Positions 47,178 to 55,626 of a stretch of DNA of 64,000 nt are shown here, in pieces. A program made the translations under genes and the position numbers. The stretch is from Thiobacillus sp. (GTDB lineage: Bacteria > Pseudomonadota > Gammaproteobacteria > Burkholderiales > Thiobacillaceae), in NCBI RefSeq assembly GCF_018780105.1, contig NZ_JADMKC010000006.1, positions 1-64,000 of the forward strand. Direction: 5' to 3'. The stretch's first letter is position 1. Each line of letters begins with the position of its first letter. Under the pieces are notes generated by a model. That model saw only the letters and a program-made list of their open reading frames with translations, was not told the origin of the DNA and searched no databases.

Positions 47178-47468
47178 ATGAGCACCACCATCAAGGTTCT
47201 GGGCACCGGCTGTGCCAACTGCAAGACCACCGCCAAACTCATCGAGGACATCGCCGCGGAAAAGGGCGTGCCGGTGCAGGTCGAGAAGGTCGAGGACATC
47301 CAGGCCATTATGGGCTACGGCGTCATGTCCACCCCCGGCGTCGTCATCGACGGCAAGGTTGTGCATGCGGGCGGCGTGCCCAGCCGCGAAAAAATCGCTG
47401 GCTGGCTGGCCGGCGGCGTGACGGCCGTGCCCGCCGGAAGCTGCTGCAGCGGCGGGAAGTGTTGTTGA
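47178..47468 (+). CDS. Thioredoxin-like small redox protein (redox-active disulfide type)
   Basis: A 96-aa protein of the small thioredoxin-fold family often seen in arsenic operons. The active motif CANC is at residues 11-14 (IKVLGTGCANCKTT). The fold continues with YGVMSTPGVVIDGKVVHAGGVPS, including the cis-Pro in STPG. The tail ends GSCCSGGKCC, four more Cys. It may serve as electron donor to the arsenate reductases, which is inference. The ATG at 47178 has GAGGAG 6-10 bp upstream. Confidence 0.88.
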   Translation: MSTTIKVLGTGCANCKTTAKLIEDIAAEKGVPVQVEKVEDIQAIMGYGVMSTPGVVIDGKVVHAGGVPSREKIAGWLAGGVTAVPAGSCCSGGKCC

Positions 47469-47580
47469 CGCCAGGGGCATACGTCGGCGCGGGGGTAGAT
47501 ATGTACGCTAACGAGGACCGTGAACCGCAGCAAGAGATGGTATGAAAAGGATCGGCCTGCCTGACAGCCGGCTTGCTATA

Positions 47581-47610
47581 TTGATCCGGTATTTCAACTT
47601 GCCGGATCAA
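47581..47610. promoter_or_regulatory. Inverted repeat just upstream of the cytochrome gene
   Basis: TTGATCCGG (47581-47589) and CCGGATCAA (47602-47610) are perfect complements around a 12-bp spacer. The right arm ends 6 bp before the ATG at 47617. It could be an operator or an mRNA hairpin that hides the start site. No good Shine-Dalgarno is visible. Confidence 0.55.
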
Positions 47611-47616
47611 TCATCC

Positions 47617-48060
47617 ATGACCCCCATACACTTCGCTACCCTTGTTTTGGCCAGCCTGCTGATCACGCCTGTCGTCCTGGCGTCCGATGACGACAGCCGG
47701 GTGGCGGTCGACATGCCCGCCATGATGCGCAGCCACATGCTGGCGAACATGCGCGAGCACCTGCTTTCCCTCCATGAAATCCAGAGCGCGTTGGCGCTCG
47801 GCAACTACGGCGCCGCGGCCGACATCGCCGAAAAGCGTCTCGGCATGAGTTCGCTGCAGTCGCATGGCGCGAGCCACATGGCGGGCTTCATGCCCAAGGG
47901 CATGCAGGAAGCCGGCACCGCGATGCACCAGTCGGCCAGCCGGTTTGCCGTTGTCGCCCAGGAAACGGCGGTCACCCGCGACCTGCCGCGCGTGCTGGAC
48001 GCGCTGGGCAAGGTCACCGCCAGCTGCGTGGCCTGCCATGCGGGCTATCGCCTCAAATAA
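47617..48060 (+). CDS. Exported cytochrome with C-terminal CxxCH haem site (cytochrome c'-like)
   Basis: A 147-aa protein. The signal peptide is MTPIHFATLVLASLLITPVVLAS. The single haem motif CVACH lies at residues 137-141, only six residues from the end. The body is mostly helical with many Met and His. A C-terminal CxxCH after four helices is the plan of cytochrome c' and related proteins. Start at ATG 47617; an earlier in-frame ATG (47542) would place 25 residues before the signal. The metallo-hydrolase-like gene follows by 14 bp. The role in or after arsenic detoxification is unclear. Confidence 0.8.
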   Translation: MTPIHFATLVLASLLITPVVLASDDDSRVAVDMPAMMRSHMLANMREHLLSLHEIQSALALGNYGAAADIAEKRLGMSSLQSHGASHMAGFMPKGMQEAGTAMHQSASRFAVVAQETAVTRDLPRVLDALGKVTASCVACHAGYRLK

Positions 48061-48074
48061 TCAAGGAATCGAAC

Positions 48075-48998
48075 ATGCGTACCCTGCTTGCTCCCCTGTT
48101 GTTTCTTCTCGCCCTGAGCGCCCATGCGGCCGATGCATTTCAACCCAGAGCCGAACCGGTCGTCGAAAATGTCTATGCCATCGTTGGTCCGCTGGGCCAG
48201 CGTAGCGTGGACAATGACGGCCTCAACGCCAGCTTCGGCTTCATCGTCACGCCCAAAGGGGTGATCCTGATCGACTCCGGCGCGAGCCGTCTTGGCGCCG
48301 AAAAGATTGCGGCCGCGATCGGCAAAGTGACCGCGCAGCCGGTGCGCTGGGTCATCAATACCGGCAGCCAGGATCACCGCTGGCTGGGCAACGCCTATTT
48401 CGCCGGCAAGGGCGCCGAAGTCATTGCGCTTGCCCGCACCGCGGCCACCCAGGCTGAGTTCTCCACCCAGCATATGGCAAGCTTGCAGCGCATGCTGGGC
48501 GACCGCATGCAAGGCACGCAGCCGTTGCCCGCGCCCAAAACCTACGCGGGCGAAGCCGTCAGTCTGGAGCTGGGGGGCGAGACGCTGAGGCTGGCTTACA
48601 CCGATGCGCATTTCCCGGGGGATGCCTGGGTCTGGCTGCCGCAGCGCGGCGTGATGTTCAGCGGCGATCTGGTTTTTGTCGACCGCTTGGCGGGCATCCT
48701 GCCCTGGTCCAGCGTGAAACACAGCCAGACGGCTTTCCAGGCCATGGCCGCGTTGCAGCCGGCGTGGATCGTTCCCGGTCATGGCCGCGTCTGCAAGCTG
48801 GAGCAGGCGCAGCGCGAGAGCGGCGACTATTACGATTTTCTGGCCGGCAAGATCGGTGCTGCGGCAAAGGACATGGAACCGATGGATGCGACGCTGGATC
48901 GCTATGCCGACTTGCCTGCCTTCCGCCATCTGGACAACTACACAGGCCTGCATCGCGCCAACATGAACCGTGCATTCACCGAGTTCGAGTCGCAGTAG
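48075..48998 (+). CDS. Exported metallo-beta-lactamase-fold protein with altered metal site
   Basis: A 307-aa periplasmic protein with a signal peptide (cleaved near AHA at 18). The fold is of the MBL superfamily. The usual HxHxDH motif reads NTGSQDHRWLGN (residues 95-106), so two His ligands are absent. Asp100, His101, His179 (DAHFPGD), Asp198 (FSGDLVF) and His236 (VPGHGRVC) remain. Some quinoprotein-linked metallohydrolases near cytochrome and PQQ genes look similar, but I cannot confirm membership. It sits 14 bp after the cytochrome gene, so the two probably work together. AAGGAATC precedes the ATG. Confidence 0.8.
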   Translation: MRTLLAPLLFLLALSAHAADAFQPRAEPVVENVYAIVGPLGQRSVDNDGLNASFGFIVTPKGVILIDSGASRLGAEKIAAAIGKVTAQPVRWVINTGSQDHRWLGNAYFAGKGAEVIALARTAATQAEFSTQHMASLQRMLGDRMQGTQPLPAPKTYAGEAVSLELGGETLRLAYTDAHFPGDAWVWLPQRGVMFSGDLVFVDRLAGILPWSSVKHSQTAFQAMAALQPAWIVPGHGRVCKLEQAQRESGDYYDFLAGKIGAAAKDMEPMDATLDRYADLPAFRHLDNYTGLHRANMNRAFTEFESQ

Positions 48999-49097
48999 TT
49001 TTTGCCCGCCTTGCCGGGAATCTGTCATCAAATTTCCGGCCAGGCTGCACGATAATTGAGTCCGCAGGCCGCTGCCTGCGCCCCGGAGACTCAATGC

Positions 49098-49595
49098 ATG
49101 GCCGAAGCCGCTTTTAACGTACTGTTTCTGTGCGCCGCCAACTCGGCCCGTTCCATCCTTGCCGAGTGTCTGCTCAACGCCATGGGCGAGGGACGTTTCC
49201 ATGCCTACAGCGCGGGCAGCCAGCCCGCCGGACAGATCCATCCCGAGGTGCTGGAATTGCTGCACAAGAGCGGTCTGGCGACGGCCGGTCTGCACAGCAA
49301 GTCGTGGGATGCATTCGCCGCGGCCGGCGCGCCGCGCTTCGATTTCATCATCACGGTTTGCGACGACATGGCGGGCGAGGCCTGCCCGGTATGGCCGGGA
49401 CATCCTATTACGGCGCACTGGCATATCCCCGATCCGGTGCGGGCGCAGGGCTCCGACGCACACAGGCAGCACGCATTCGTCGAGGCAATGAGCCAGTTGC
49501 AGCAACATATTTCCGCCCTGATCTGCCTGCCGTTCGCCACACTCGACAAAATGAAGCTTGGGCAGACGGTGCGCGACATCGGCAATCCGGCCTGA
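49098..49595 (+). CDS. arsC: Third LMW-phosphatase-type arsenate reductase homologue
   Basis: A 165-aa protein, clearly a paralogue of the one at 44063: same length and colinear blocks (NVLFLC, NSARSILAE, SAGSQPAGQ, SKSWD, VCPVWPG-like ACPVWPGHP, DKMKLGQTVRDIG). The P-loop is changed from CTGNSARS to CAANSARS, keeping the catalytic Cys12 and Arg18. It stands alone, 99 bp after the MBL-fold gene, with GGAGAC upstream of the ATG at 49098. Activity is likely phosphatase/arsenate reductase-like. Confidence 0.86.
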   Translation: MAEAAFNVLFLCAANSARSILAECLLNAMGEGRFHAYSAGSQPAGQIHPEVLELLHKSGLATAGLHSKSWDAFAAAGAPRFDFIITVCDDMAGEACPVWPGHPITAHWHIPDPVRAQGSDAHRQHAFVEAMSQLQQHISALICLPFATLDKMKLGQTVRDIGNPA

Positions 49596-49712
49596 GTCCA
49601 TCCGGTCGGCTGTTCAGGCAGGCCGCACAGGCATTTACCGCAGGGCCCTCGCGGAACGTACAATTTCCGGCTTGATGCATTTTGGCGGTTAAGCATTAAC
49701 CGAGTGAGCTGA

Positions 49713-50855
49713 GTGGGCGATCCGAGTTTTCCCGTTGCAAGCTGGTCCGAAGCCGACCAGTCCCGATCCGCCCGCTGGCGTTCGGAGAACGGCTCGCCGC
49801 CGCCCAAGCGGATCCAGGTGGCGGACGATCGCATGACGGCAGACGCCGCCTACCGCCTGGCCAGCGAGGGTACGGCTTTGTTGTGGCGCAGCGATTACCA
49901 GAACGCGCGCCAGTTGCTGCAGGCGATGGCACGCCGCATCGACCGCAAGCCGCGCAAGCCTGCCACCTCGCCGATCGAGTCCTTCAATTTTCACCGCCAG
50001 TTCCAGTCGCAGCGCGCTCGCACCCTGGGCATGCTGCTGCTGCCGCTGGAGGCCGACTACAGCATTCCGCTGCGTCGCGCGCCCGACGTGCGGCAGGCTT
50101 GTATCGAAGCCTATGGCGCACTGCCGCATGGCAAGGATCCAATGCCATCGCTGGTATCGCTGCGCGAACTGCTCGGCGTCATCGGCGCGCACGAATGGCG
50201 CAAGCAGGGTGTCGACATTCCCGCGCTGGGCGCGCGCATCCACCCACATTACGGCGTGTTTTCGCCGGTGCGCGGCGAGTATCTCGATCTGGTGGCCAAG
50301 ACGCCGTTGCCGTCGCTGGAACGTGCGTTCGATATTGGCACCGGCACCGGGGTGCTGGCAGCCTTGCTGGCGCGCCGCGGGGTCAAGCAGGTGATTGCGA
50401 CCGACCAGGACCCGCGTGCACTGGCCTGCGCGCGCGAAAACATCGCGCGGCTGGGCTTGAACCCGCAGGTCAGCGTGGTCGAGGCCAACCTGTTTCCGGA
50501 CGGCCGCGCGCCGCTTATCGTGTGCAACCCGCCGTGGCTACCCGCACGCGCCAACTCGCCGCTCGAACACGCGGTATACGACCCGGACAGCCGCATGCTG
50601 CTGGGCTTTCTGAACGGGCTGGCCGCGCATCTCGAACCCGGCGGCGAAGGCTGGCTGATCCTGTCCGACCTCGCCGAGCACCTTGGCCTGCGCACGCGCG
50701 ACAGCCTGCTGGCAGCCATCGACGCCGCCGGGCTCAAGCAGCTGGAGCGCATCGATACCAAACCGACCCACCCGCGCGCCGCCGACGCCAGCGACCCGCT
50801 GCACGCCGCACGCGCCGCCGAGATCACCTCGCTGTGGCGGCTCGCGCCCGCTTGA
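49713..50855 (+). CDS. Class I SAM-dependent methyltransferase (HemK-like NPPW motif)
   Basis: A 380-aa protein. An N-terminal region of about 190 residues of unknown fold precedes a methyltransferase domain with motif I AFDIGTGTGVLAALLARRG (about 205-223), the acidic IATDQDPRAL and the catalytic NPPW (VCNPPWLPAR, about 275). NPPW/NPPY enzymes methylate nitrogens on proteins or nucleic acids. The target is unknown. The start is GTG at 49713. It lies 26 bp before metK, which makes the methyl donor. Confidence 0.85.
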   Translation: MGDPSFPVASWSEADQSRSARWRSENGSPPPKRIQVADDRMTADAAYRLASEGTALLWRSDYQNARQLLQAMARRIDRKPRKPATSPIESFNFHRQFQSQRARTLGMLLLPLEADYSIPLRRAPDVRQACIEAYGALPHGKDPMPSLVSLRELLGVIGAHEWRKQGVDIPALGARIHPHYGVFSPVRGEYLDLVAKTPLPSLERAFDIGTGTGVLAALLARRGVKQVIATDQDPRALACARENIARLGLNPQVSVVEANLFPDGRAPLIVCNPPWLPARANSPLEHAVYDPDSRMLLGFLNGLAAHLEPGGEGWLILSDLAEHLGLRTRDSLLAAIDAAGLKQLERIDTKPTHPRAADASDPLHAARAAEITSLWRLAPA

Positions 50856-50881
50856 TCGTTTCATTTGATTGAGGAATCAAC

Positions 50882-52063
50882 ATGCAAAACAACCGTCGCT
50901 ACCTGTTCACATCCGAGTCCGTTGCCGAAGGCCATCCCGACAAGATCGCCGACCAGATCTCGGATGCCATCCTCGACGCCTTCCTGGCCGAGGAACCCGC
51001 CGCCAAGGTCGCCTGCGAAACCTTCGTGGCCGACCATTTGGTGGTGATTGCGGGCGAGTTCAAAACTGCGCGCCGCGAACTGTTCAGCGAGATTCAGGGC
51101 CGTGCCGAAGCGATTGCCCGCCAGGTGCTGCGCGACATCGGTTATGTCGATTCCGATACCGGCATTGATCCCGACACCTGCGAAGTGCAGGTACGCTTCA
51201 ACCACCAGTCGATCCAGATCAACAAGGGCATCACGCTGGCGGGCGGCGACATCGGCGCGGGCGACCAGGGGCTGATGTTCGGCTATGCCTGCGACGAAAC
51301 GCCCGACCTGATGCCGTATCCGGTATGGCTGGCGCACCGCCTGGTCAAACGTCAGGCCGAGCTGCGCCATTCCGGCGCCTTGCCGTGGCTGCGTCCCGAC
51401 GCCAAAAGCCAGGTGACGGTGGCGTACGAAGGCCAGCGCGTGGTCGGGGTCGAGAACGTGATCATTTCCACCCAGATCGAACGCGATCTCGATCCGGCCT
51501 GGGTTGCCCGCGAGGTGGCGCGTGAAATCGTCGACCCGCTGGTGCCGATCGAACTGCGCACGCCTGACTTCAAGCTGTGGGTCAACCCGGCCGGCCCGTT
51601 CGAAATCGGCGGCCCCAACGGCGACACCGGCCTCACCGGACGCAAGATCATCGTCGACACGTATGGCGGATCGTGCCCGCACGGCGGCGGCGCGTTTTCC
51701 GGCAAGGATCCTACCAAGGTTGACCGTTCCGCCGCCTACATGGCGCGCTACATCGCCAAGAACATCGTCGCGGCCGGACTGGCGCGGCGCTGCCTGGTGC
51801 AGCTGGCGTACGCCATCGGCGTGGCCGAGCCGGTCTCGCTGCTGATCGAAACCTACGGTACCGGCAGCGTGCCCGACGAAGCGCTCGAACGCCGGGTGCG
51901 TCAGACTTTCCGCCTGACGCCGCGCGGCATCATCGAGAGCCTCGACCTGCTGCGCCCGATTTACCGGAAAACCGCTGCCTACGGCCATTTTGGCCGCGCC
52001 GAACCCGAGTTCAGCTGGGAACACGTGGATCAGGCGCAGGCGCTGGCAGGATTTTCCGGCTGA
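50882..52063 (+). CDS. metK: S-adenosylmethionine synthetase
   Basis: A 393-aa enzyme that makes AdoMet from ATP and methionine. Family blocks are all present: [23 protein letters not shown] (about 11-33), the [12 protein letters not shown] hexapeptide region (about 122-133), and the P-loop-like [22 protein letters not shown] (about 265-286). AGGAATC precedes the ATG at 50882. It follows the methyltransferase gene closely. No SAM riboswitch fits in the 26-bp spacer. Confidence 0.97.
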   Translation: MQNNRRYLFTSESVAEGHPDKIADQISDAILDAFLAEEPAAKVACETFVADHLVVIAGEFKTARRELFSEIQGRAEAIARQVLRDIGYVDSDTGIDPDTCEVQVRFNHQSIQINKGITLAGGDIGAGDQGLMFGYACDETPDLMPYPVWLAHRLVKRQAELRHSGALPWLRPDAKSQVTVAYEGQRVVGVENVIISTQIERDLDPAWVAREVAREIVDPLVPIELRTPDFKLWVNPAGPFEIGGPNGDTGLTGRKIIVDTYGGSCPHGGGAFSGKDPTKVDRSAAYMARYIAKNIVAAGLARRCLVQLAYAIGVAEPVSLLIETYGTGSVPDEALERRVRQTFRLTPRGIIESLDLLRPIYRKTAAYGHFGRAEPEFSWEHVDQAQALAGFSG

Positions 52064-52108
52064 GCGCTTTTCGATCCCTGAAAAACCAGCCCGTTGCCGG
52101 ATGCCGGG

Positions 52109-52639
52109 TTACCGCGCAAGCGCCTTCAGCGGCAGCATCCGCAGCAGGGTCGCATCGCGCAACAGGTTGTGATGCACCAGCGCAGCCAGGGCATGCAGTC
52201 CGGCCAGCCAGATGAATGCGTTGCCCAGGGTTTCGTGTGTTTCGCCCAGCCATTCCACCCAGCTCGCGTGCGCGTCGGGCAGCGGCAGGGCGATGCCGCC
52301 GGCCAGGGTGAATGTCGCGGTTTCGTCGGCGAGCGCGGCCCAGCCGGCCAGCGGCACCAGCAGCATCAGCGCATACAACGCGATGTGCGCGGCACGTGCA
52401 AGGCGAGCTTGCCAGCGTGGCGCGGGCAGAGCGGCGGGCGTGCCCAGCAGCAGGCGGGCAGGAAGGCGCAGCGCCACCAGCGCGAACACGGCCAGGCCGC
52501 TGATGACGTGTACCTGTCCGATCAACGCATCGAACAGGTCGTGGGATTCGGCTGGGTTGCCGCTGCTTGCATAGGCGATGACGACCGCGAGCGCGGTCAG
52601 CCAGTGCAGGGCGATGAGCAGGGCAGGGTAGCGTTTCAT
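52109..52639 (-). CDS. Cytochrome b561-type membrane protein
   Basis: A 176-aa integral membrane cytochrome with four helices (about residues 4-24, 40-62, 82-104 and 138-160). The haem-b ligating His are in ALHWLTA (His12), GQVHVISG (His45), ETHETLG and LHALAALVHHNLL. It is typical of prokaryotic b561 proteins that pass electrons between quinol and periplasmic partners. It lies opposite the two-component system starting at 52919, with a 22-codon leader frame in between. Confidence 0.9.
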   Translation of the reverse strand: MKRYPALLIALHWLTALAVVIAYASSGNPAESHDLFDALIGQVHVISGLAVFALVALRLPARLLLGTPAALPAPRWQARLARAAHIALYALMLLVPLAGWAALADETATFTLAGGIALPLPDAHASWVEWLGETHETLGNAFIWLAGLHALAALVHHNLLRDATLLRMLPLKALAR

Positions 52640-52692
52640 GTCGGGCCTTTCGCAATCATGGAATGAACCGGACGTATGGCCGGCGGGCTTGA

Positions 52693-52761
52693 TCAGCTGC
52701 GTTCGTCGCCGAGCGCAGCAATCAGGGTGACGACGGAAAATGCGGTAGTGATGCGGGTCAT
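52693..52761 (-). CDS. Possible 22-aa leader peptide upstream of cytochrome b561
   Basis: A short frame, ATG 52761 to TGA 52693, coding a hydrophobic peptide (starting MTRITTAFSVVTLIAALG) with a charged end (DERS). It has a better ribosome-binding site, AAAGGA at 6 bp, than most genes nearby. It lies 53 bp before the b561 start on the same strand. It may be a small membrane peptide or a regulatory leader. The evidence is the Shine-Dalgarno and position only. Confidence 0.4.
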   Translation of the reverse strand: MTRITTAFSVVTLIAALGDERS

Positions 52762-52918
52762 GAGGTGTCCTTTCACCAGAACCGTGGAAATGCCGTGATG
52801 TCAGATTACGCAGCGCAGCTCACCCCAGGCTGGCGGCAGGATGACGGTTTGGCGAGGTTGGGGCCAGGTCGCCAAACGGTAATGCCGATCCGCTGTGCGC
52901 GGCGGCTACACTTCGCCC

Positions 52919-53602
52919 ATGCGCTTACTGATCATCGAGGACGATATCGCCGCAGCCGACTACCTGCGGCAGGGCTTGACCGAAGCCGGGCATGTCGCGG
53001 ATGTCGCACATGACGGCGAGGCCGGACTGCAGCTTGCCCTGCAGGGCGACTACGACGTGCTGCTGATCGACCGCATGCTGCCACGCCGCGACGGCCTGTC
53101 GATCGTGCGCATGCTGCGCGCCGATGGCCGGACCACCCCGGTGCTGGTGTTGTCGGCGCTGGGGCAGGTCGATCAGCGGGTGGAGGGCCTGCGCGCGGGC
53201 GGCGACGATTATCTGGTCAAGCCGTGTGCGTTCGCCGAGTTGCTGGCGCGCGTCGAGGCGCTCGCGCGGCGCGCGCAGCCGGTGGACGTGGCGGTGCCCG
53301 GCGTGCTCCGGGTCGCCGACCTCGAACTCGATCTGGAACGCCGGCGGGTCAGCCGTGCCGGCCAGCTGATCCGCCTGCAGCCGCGCGAACTGCGGCTGCT
53401 GGAGTATCTGATGCGGCGCGCCGGCCGCATCGTCACCCGCACCATGTTGCTGGAACAGGTGTGGGATTTGCATTTCGACCCGCAGACCAACGTGGTTGAC
53501 AGCCAGATCAGCCGCCTGCGCGCCAAGATCGACCGCGATTTCGATACCCCCCTGCTGCATACCCTGCGCGGTATCGGCTATCGACTTGGCGACGACGCCT
53601 GA
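52919..53602 (+). CDS. OmpR/PhoB-type response regulator
   Basis: A 227-aa two-component regulator, QseB/PmrA/CopR-like. Receiver: acidic pair IIEDD, phospho-Asp in VLLIDRMLPRRDG (about residue 51), Lys in YLVKPCAF. The C-terminal winged helix has LRLLEYLMRRAGRIVTRTMLLEQVWD and SQISRLRAKIDRDF. The ATG at 52919 is chosen for the canonical MRLLIIEDD start. Its stop overlaps the ATG of the sensor gene (TGATG). The divergent b561 gene is a likely target. Confidence 0.93.
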   Translation: MRLLIIEDDIAAADYLRQGLTEAGHVADVAHDGEAGLQLALQGDYDVLLIDRMLPRRDGLSIVRMLRADGRTTPVLVLSALGQVDQRVEGLRAGGDDYLVKPCAFAELLARVEALARRAQPVDVAVPGVLRVADLELDLERRRVSRAGQLIRLQPRELRLLEYLMRRAGRIVTRTMLLEQVWDLHFDPQTNVVDSQISRLRAKIDRDFDTPLLHTLRGIGYRLGDDA

Positions 53603-54987
53603 TGTTTGCCTATTTGCGCCAGCTCGCCCGCACCTCGGCCATGCGCCTCGCCCTGCGCGCGGCGCTGCTGCAGGTGGGTATTCTGATGGTCGCGCTGGCA
53701 CTGCTGTTCGTGCTGCTCAACCGCTATGTCGACCGGCAGATCGAGTCGGCGCTTGCAGGCGAACTCGCCGCGCTGGCCAGTCTGCCCGGCGAGCATCGCG
53801 TGAACAGCGTGCGCGTGCTGGCGGCCAGCGGCAGCCACAAGGATCTGCGCTACTACCGGCTGGAAGCCGCCGATGGCCGCACGCTCGCCGGCAACGTCGC
53901 GCAGTGGCCCGCTGCACTGGCCGCCGACAGCCGGGTCCGCATGCTCGAATTGCGGGTGCGCGAGCCCGGCGAAGATCACGACGAATGGGTGTCGCTGCCT
54001 GCAGTGGCCGCGCGGCTCCCCGGTGGCGGCCGCTTGCTGGTGGCGCAGGCGCCGGGCGCGTTGGAAGAGCTGCGCGAAACGGTGCTCGGCATCGCCGCTG
54101 CGCTGCTGGGCGTGTCCGCCTTGCTGGCACTGGCGCTCGGCGTGTCGCTCGGTCGCCAGTGGCTGGCGCGGATCGAGGCGATCGATCGAACGGCCGGAAA
54201 AATCGCCGCAGGCGACCTCGGTCAGCGTGTGGAAACGAGCGGGCGCAAGGACGAATTCGACTTGCTGGCGGCGCATCTCAACGCCATGCTGGCGCGCATC
54301 GAAGCTGCGGTGGCGGGAATGCGCGACGTGTCCGACAACGTCGCCCACGATTTGCGCAAACCGCTGGCGCGGCTGCAAACCCGCATCGAGGTGGTACTGG
54401 CGCAGCCGCGCGCAGCGGACGATTACCGCACGGCGCTGGCGCAAACCGCAGCCGACGCTGGCGAACTGATGCGCACCTTCGATGCGCTGCTGTCGATTGC
54501 GCGGCTGGAGGCGGGCAGCGATATCGCATCGCCCGAGCGCTTCGATCTGGCAGGGCAGGTCCGGCAGGTGACGGAACTGTACGCCGCCGAAGCGGAAGAC
54601 GAAGGGCGGCCTTTCAGCGTCGAACTGGCTGCGGGCCTGAACATCAGCGGGCAGCCTGCCCTGCTTGCCCAGGCGCTCGCCAACCTGCTCGACAACGCAT
54701 TCAAATACACGCTGCCCGCTGCGGCAGTCGGGGTGAGCTTGCAGCGACTGGGCGACCATGCCGAGTTGGCCGTCATCGACCACGGTAGCGGCATAGCGGC
54801 GGCGGAACGCAGCCGCATGACGCAGCGCTTCGCCCGCGGCGACAGCGCCCGGACCCAGCCGGGTAGCGGATTGGGCCTGGCGCTGGTCGAGGCGATCGCG
54901 CATGCGCATGGTGGAAATCTGTCGCTCGATGACACGCCGGGAGGCGGTTTGAGCGTCAGGCTGTCCCTGCCCCTTGTCGGGATGTGA
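53602..54987 (+). CDS. Sensor histidine kinase with altered H-box
   Basis: A 461-aa membrane kinase. Transmembrane helices lie at about residues 12-38 and 160-185 with a periplasmic domain between them. HAMP follows (IDRTAGKIAAGDLGQRV), then the phosphoacceptor segment NVAHDLRKPLARLQTRIEV and HATPase_c with NLLDNAFKYTLP and GSGLGLALVEAI. The position four after the His is Lys rather than the usual Thr. It is translated with the upstream regulator through a one-base overlap. Confidence 0.92.
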   Translation: MFAYLRQLARTSAMRLALRAALLQVGILMVALALLFVLLNRYVDRQIESALAGELAALASLPGEHRVNSVRVLAASGSHKDLRYYRLEAADGRTLAGNVAQWPAALAADSRVRMLELRVREPGEDHDEWVSLPAVAARLPGGGRLLVAQAPGALEELRETVLGIAAALLGVSALLALALGVSLGRQWLARIEAIDRTAGKIAAGDLGQRVETSGRKDEFDLLAAHLNAMLARIEAAVAGMRDVSDNVAHDLRKPLARLQTRIEVVLAQPRAADDYRTALAQTAADAGELMRTFDALLSIARLEAGSDIASPERFDLAGQVRQVTELYAAEAEDEGRPFSVELAAGLNISGQPALLAQALANLLDNAFKYTLPAAAVGVSLQRLGDHAELAVIDHGSGIAAAERSRMTQRFARGDSARTQPGSGLGLALVEAIAHAHGGNLSLDDTPGGGLSVRLSLPLVGM

Positions 54988-55153
54988 ACGGCGCCACATC
55001 CAGCAGGCGGGCTACTGTGAGAGTTAGGAGGCGCAGGTGGAAGCGTGCGCAACCCGGATCAGGCGCGGACCTGAAAGAAGGGTTGCAACTTTTTTATGGA
55101 TTTATTAAAGGCACCAGCAGACGGCGTGGGCAGCTTTCACTGCCCGGCCGGAA

Positions 55154-55405
55154 TCAGTCCGACTTTTTGGATTTGTTCTTTTTCTTCTCTTCGACCGCCT
55201 TGATTTCGGCCATTCTGGCGCGCCATTCGGCCAAGTCTTCGTCTTCGAGTTCAAGCTGGATGGCCACGACTTCCTGAACCGTTACCTTTCGGTCTTCGAG
55301 CCGGCGCATGAGTTTCGAGCGGGCGCGCGACAGCACGCGTTCGCAGGCTTCCTCGTCCAGCAGTTTGGCCTTTTCCAGGTATTCATCACTTGGGGTTCTT
55401 TTCAT
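55154..55405 (-). CDS. Small conserved-looking charged protein of unknown function
   Basis: An 83-aa cytoplasmic protein, strongly helical and charged (KAKLLDEEACERVLSRARSKLMRRLEDRKVTVQEVVAIQLE), ending in a Lys-rich tail (EEKKKNKSKKSD). It has one Cys, no signal and no membrane segment. The start ATG at 55405 is preceded by an AAGGATC on that strand. Codon use matches its neighbours. I do not recognise a named family. Confidence 0.65.
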   Translation of the reverse strand: MKRTPSDEYLEKAKLLDEEACERVLSRARSKLMRRLEDRKVTVQEVVAIQLELEDEDLAEWRARMAEIKAVEEKKKNKSKKSD

Positions 55406-55626
55406 CGCAACTCGATCCTTGATATTGAAATCCGCTGTTCTGGATGCTACAACTTTATCTGGTTGCCGCGCTATCGCAGCCAGATGAAGTTTGAATCCGC
55501 ATCGCCCGGTTACGGGCCTGCGGAACGGCTTTATAAGTTCATTCCCGGGTCACAAATGCGTCACTTTGCAGGATCAGAATCAGCCTCCCCTGGCGCATTC
55601 CTGCACGACATCCTACGGAGGATTTC

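Noticed and set aside
50856-50881. SAM riboswitch before metK
   Set aside because: Only 26 bp separate metK from the methyltransferase gene, too short for any known SAM riboswitch.
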